From assembly GCF_019654975.1 (NCBI RefSeq), contig NZ_BPEW01000035.1:1-44693 (forward strand): a stretch of DNA of 44,693 nucleotides. The letters run 5' to 3'. Within the stretch, counting starts at the first letter, position 1; every line of letters starts with the position of its first letter. The notes below the pieces were generated by a model. It did no database searches, had not been told where the DNA came from, and saw only the letters and a list, made by a program, of their open reading frames with translations. The position numbers and the translations under genes are program-made. Shown in pieces: positions 42,126 to 44,693 of the stretch. The stretch is from Shewanella sp. c952. GTDB lineage: Bacteria; Pseudomonadota; Gammaproteobacteria; Enterobacterales; Shewanellaceae.

Positions 42126-42291
42126 GGCTTAACCAAGCCAGTGCTGCACAGTAAGTCTGTGGTAAATGTTTATCTTTGAGAAACACAGCAAAACGAGGCA
42201 AGGATCACCGTCCAAGCTTAATTATTAGAGCGATTACCGTCGCTGTAGCTAGATACTGCATACCGTAGCGGTAACTTAGAAAGGAAATATT
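42126..42291 (+). promoter_or_regulatory. Structured 5' leader of ilvIH
   Basis: The predicted leader folds into several hairpins: GGCTT-AACC-AAGCC at its 5' end, CACAG-TAAGT-CTGTG, and a final region with competing pairings. There AGCGA-TTACCG-TCGCT (42229-42244) and TACCG-TAG-CGGTA (42261-42273) are mutually exclusive with TTACCG (42234-42239) pairing CGGTAA (42269-42274). This sits just before the AAGGAAA ribosome site. No leader peptide rich in Leu, Val or Ile was found, so classical attenuation is unlikely. Confidence 0.4.
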
Positions 42292-44013
42292 ATGGAGAAG
42301 CTATCAGGCGCCAGTATGGTTGTCCGTTCTCTTATCGACGAAGGCGTTAAACATATTTTTGGCTATCCAGGCGGATCAGTTTTAGATATTTATGACGCTC
42401 TGCATGAAAAATCCAACATCGAACATATCCTTGTAAGACACGAACAAGCTGCTGTACACATGGCAGATGGTTACGCACGTGCAACGGGCGATGTCGGCGT
42501 TGTACTTGTCACTTCAGGCCCTGGCGCTACCAATACCATAACTGGTATAGCAACAGCCTATATGGATTCTATTCCATTAGTTGTGATTTCAGGACAAGTG
42601 CACAGTAACCTGATTGGCAATGACGCATTCCAAGAATGTGACATGATTGGTATTTCAAGACCTGTTGTTAAGCACAGTTTTTTAGTCACAGACCCTCGTG
42701 ACATTCCAGCTATTATCAAAAAAGCTTTTTTCATCGCTGCTAGCGGCCGTCCAGGTCCAGTGGTTGTCGATGTACCCAAAGATTGTATGAATCCAGAGAT
42801 TTTGCATGAATATCAATATCCAGAAGATATCTCAATGCGCTCATATAATCCGACTACCACAGGACACAAGGGTCAGGTTCGTCGCGGCCTTAAAGCACTG
42901 TTAGCGGCTAAGAAACCGGTTCTTTATGTTGGTGGCGGCGCAGTTATCTCAGGCTGTGACAGCCAAATTTTAACCTTATCAGAAAAGCTAGGGATCCCAG
43001 TTGTAAGCACGTTGATGGGACTGGGTGCATTTCCGGGCACTCACCCAAACAGTGTGGGTATGCTAGGCATGCACGGTTGCTATGAAGCCAACATGACGAT
43101 GCACAATAGCGATCTTATTTTTGGTATTGGCGTTCGTTTTGATGATCGAACAACCAATAACGTTGAAAAGTATTGTCCTAACGCCACTATTTTGCATATT
43201 GATATTGACCCCTCTTCTATTTCAAAAACGATAAAAGTCGATATCCCAATTGTTGGCTCAGCTGACAAAGTATTGGATGAAATGCTAGCGCAAATCGAAG
43301 CCAATGATTATGGCATTAGTGATCCTGCTGCCAATGACCATTGGTGGAGCGATATCGCACAATGGTGTGGCCGTAAAAGTTTAGACTACCAAACATCTAA
43401 AGAGAAAATTAAGCCACAGCAAGTGATTGAAGTGATGCATAAACTGACAAATGGTGATGCATATGTCGCTTCAGATGTCGGTCAGCACCAGATGTTTGCC
43501 GCGCTATATTACCCGTTTAATAAACCACGTCGTTGGATAAACTCTGGCGGCCTTGGCACCATGGGCTTTGGTTTACCTGCCGCTATGGGTGTAAAACTTG
43601 CTAAACCTGATGAAACCGTTATCTGTGTAACAGGTGATGGTTCTATTCAAATGAATATTCAGGAGCTATCAACCGCGCTGCAATATGATATTCCGGTAAA
43701 GATCATTAACCTGAACAATCACTTTTTAGGCATGGTTAAGCAGTGGCAAGATATGATTTATGCTGGACGTCACTCACAATCTTATATGGACTCAGTGCCT
43801 GATTTCGCTAAGATTTCAGAAGCATATGGTCATGTAGGGATGACTATCAGCGATCCTGCTGAGCTAGAGTCAGGCTTAGAGAAAGCATTTGCGATGAAGG
43901 ACAAGCTAGTATTTGTCGACATTCATGTTGATGAAACTGAACACGTATACCCAATGCTAATTCGTGGTGGTGCGATGAATGAAATGTGGCTGAGTAAAAC
44001 GGAGAAAAGCTAA
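42292..44013 (+). CDS. ilvI: Acetolactate synthase III, large subunit
   Basis: This 573-residue thiamine-diphosphate enzyme condenses pyruvate with pyruvate or 2-oxobutyrate, the first common step of Val, Leu and Ile synthesis. MVVRSLIDEGVKHIFGYPGGSVLD starts the fold; the catalytic Glu is in VRHEQAAVHMADGYA near residue 50. The ThDP site is GDGSIQMNIQELSTALQYDIPVKIINLNN near 447-475. It matches E. coli IlvI (574) closely, including DAFQECDMIGISRPVVKHSFLV. An AAGGAAA site precedes the ATG. It overlaps ilvH by one base (TAATG). Confidence 0.97.
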   Translation: MEKLSGASMVVRSLIDEGVKHIFGYPGGSVLDIYDALHEKSNIEHILVRHEQAAVHMADGYARATGDVGVVLVTSGPGATNTITGIATAYMDSIPLVVISGQVHSNLIGNDAFQECDMIGISRPVVKHSFLVTDPRDIPAIIKKAFFIAASGRPGPVVVDVPKDCMNPEILHEYQYPEDISMRSYNPTTTGHKGQVRRGLKALLAAKKPVLYVGGGAVISGCDSQILTLSEKLGIPVVSTLMGLGAFPGTHPNSVGMLGMHGCYEANMTMHNSDLIFGIGVRFDDRTTNNVEKYCPNATILHIDIDPSSISKTIKVDIPIVGSADKVLDEMLAQIEANDYGISDPAANDHWWSDIAQWCGRKSLDYQTSKEKIKPQQVIEVMHKLTNGDAYVASDVGQHQMFAALYYPFNKPRRWINSGGLGTMGFGLPAAMGVKLAKPDETVICVTGDGSIQMNIQELSTALQYDIPVKIINLNNHFLGMVKQWQDMIYAGRHSQSYMDSVPDFAKISEAYGHVGMTISDPAELESGLEKAFAMKDKLVFVDIHVDETEHVYPMLIRGGAMNEMWLSKTEKS

Positions 44014-44507
44014 TGCGTCGGATTATATGTGTATTACTTGAAAACCAACCAGGTGCACTTTCTCGTGTAGTAGGGCTATTTTCTCAGCGTGGCTATAACA
44101 TTGAAACTCTAACCGTAGCTCCTACTGAAGACAAGACACTGTCACGTTTGACCATAGCGGTTAATGCAGATGAAGCCGTTTTGGAACAGATTGAGAAACA
44201 GCTACATAAGCTAATTGATGTATTGAAAGTGTCAAATATTACTGAGTCAGCGCATATAGAAAGAGAAGTCGCGCTGATAAAAGTGAAAGCTAAAGGTGAA
44301 TACAGAGAGGAAGTTAAACGCCTTGCTGATATTTTCCGAGGGCAAATCGTAGATGTCACTCAAAGCCTGTATACAGTGCAACTCATTGGTACTAGCGAGA
44401 AACTTGATGCTTGTATTGCAGCTTTGGCAGATGTTACCAAGGTGGTTGAGATCTCACGTTCAGGCGTTGTCGGTCTCGCTCGCGGTGAGAAGTCGATGCG
44501 TGCTTAA
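44013..44507 (+). CDS. ilvH: Acetolactate synthase III, regulatory small subunit
   Basis: This 164-residue small subunit binds valine and gives feedback inhibition to IlvI. An N-terminal ACT domain (MRRIICVLLENQPGALSRVVGLFSQRGYNIETLTV) is followed by the C-terminal ALS_ss domain (REEVKRLADIFRGQIVDVTQSLYTVQL). The length is nearly that of E. coli IlvH (163). Its start overlaps the ilvI stop, so the subunits are translationally coupled. The valine-site residues of the E. coli type (GLFSQRGYN) are intact, implying feedback control is kept. Confidence 0.97.
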   Translation: MRRIICVLLENQPGALSRVVGLFSQRGYNIETLTVAPTEDKTLSRLTIAVNADEAVLEQIEKQLHKLIDVLKVSNITESAHIEREVALIKVKAKGEYREEVKRLADIFRGQIVDVTQSLYTVQLIGTSEKLDACIAALADVTKVVEISRSGVVGLARGEKSMRA

Positions 44508-44526
44508 TACGTAACACTCGTCCACT

Positions 44527-44554
44527 AAAAAGGGAGTCATTAGACTCCCTTTTT
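44527..44554 (+). terminator. Terminator of ilvIH
   Basis: A perfect 12-bp stem (44527-44538 with 44543-44554, AAAAAGGGAGTC) with a 4-nt loop, ending in T5. It is A-rich on the other side too, so it could work both ways. Confidence 0.93.
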
Positions 44555-44566
44555 ATATTCAGATAT

Positions 44567-44693
44567 TGTCCCGTCCTGAGATAAGTTGACACTTTGGAGA
44601 CTTGTCTATGAAACCTTCAAGTTCAATCAACTGTAAACGTACACAACGTGATTACACATTAGGCTTTAAATTAGCAGTCGTGAGCCAGGTATA
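44567..44693 (+). mobile_element. Left end of an IS3-family insertion sequence (cut by the window)
   Basis: From TGTCCCGTCCTGAG onward the sequence has the look of an IS3-group left end: a TGT-starting terminal repeat, GATAAGTTGACACTTT, then a transposase orfA start 41 bp in. The left boundary is an estimate; the right end is outside the window. It begins 12 bp after the ilvIH terminator, so ilvIH is undamaged. Confidence 0.7.
44608..44693 (+). CDS. IS3-family transposase OrfA, N-terminal fragment (runs off the window)
   Basis: The first 28 codons are visible: MKPSSSINCKRTQRDYTLGF, then KLAVVSQV. This is the usual beginning of the helix-turn-helix OrfA of IS3-group elements (K/R-rich start followed by FKLxVVxxV). 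GGAGA lies 8 nt before the ATG. The frame is open at the window end; whether the whole element is intact cannot be seen. Confidence 0.75.
   Translation, partial: MKPSSSINCKRTQRDYTLGFKLAVVSQV

Noticed and set aside
42126..42291. A leader peptide for classical ilv attenuation.
   Set aside because: All short frames in the leader were read (for example MFIFEKHSKTRQGSPSKLNY and MMNLA); none is rich in Leu, Val or Ile.
1..44693. tRNA genes, rRNA, CRISPR arrays, prophage or defence islands.
   Set aside because: No cloverleaf ending in CCA, no spaced direct repeats and no phage, toxin-antitoxin or restriction genes were recognised. The gene content is core metabolism apart from the IS end.

Overview
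The window reads as chromosomal DNA of a marine-type gammaproteobacterium, most likely Shewanella or a close relative. I base this on family resemblance and gene order recalled from memory, not on a search. The signs are the pyrD-zapC pair, a 180-kDa NAD-glutamate dehydrogenase, the yebR / yebG / letA-letB-rsmF / proQ-prc neighbourhood, the pabC-mltG-tmk-holB-pilZ-tatD operon, ilvIH, and moderate G+C. Almost all of it is ordinary, intact core genome. Only the right edge is mobile: the first 127 bases of an IS3-like insertion sequence.

Left part (1-19.7 kb), all on the minus strand. zapC (Z-ring protein) has its own promoter. Between it and pyrD lies a 44-bp palindrome packed with GATC sites. 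The 180-kDa glutamate dehydrogenase gene ends in a strong terminator just before pyrD. Next comes a four-gene unit in transcription order DUF1302 (predicted outer-membrane barrel), DUF1329 (exported), a YCF48/Asp-box beta-propeller (exported) and an MMPL/RND inner-membrane pump. This looks like a trans-envelope system for a hydrophobic substrate and is the best candidate here for a poorly described machine. Then come DUF2835-pepN and prc-proQ.

Middle part (20-28 kb). The GAF-type methionine-(R)-sulfoxide reductase and yebG (with an exact LexA box) run leftward. Running rightward are letA, here split into two half-genes, then letB with seven MCE domains, and then rsmF beyond an oppositely oriented SpmA-SpmB-like membrane protein. 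A MITE-like inverted-repeat element sits between letB and that gene. Just after rsmF is a small RNA that closely resembles enterobacterial SdsR (RyeB), at the equivalent chromosomal place.

Right part (28-44.7 kb). The leftward operon pabC-mltG-tmk-holB-pilZ-tatD covers folate, peptidoglycan, dTMP, replication, pilus and DNase-family functions. udk and mrp run leftward and diverge from metG. A NIF3-family gene converges on metG. After these come a small histone-H1-like basic protein, a lipoprotein with EF-hand-like loops and a choice-of-anchor-I propeller, and a Bcr/CflA drug efflux pump. Last is ilvIH (acetolactate synthase III) behind a long structured leader with its own promoter. The IS begins 12 bp after the ilvIH terminator.

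No tRNA, rRNA or CRISPR array was seen. Gene starts were moved inward from the longest reading frame where the ribosome-binding site, family length or a regulatory site argued for it. Each such choice is stated in the entry.
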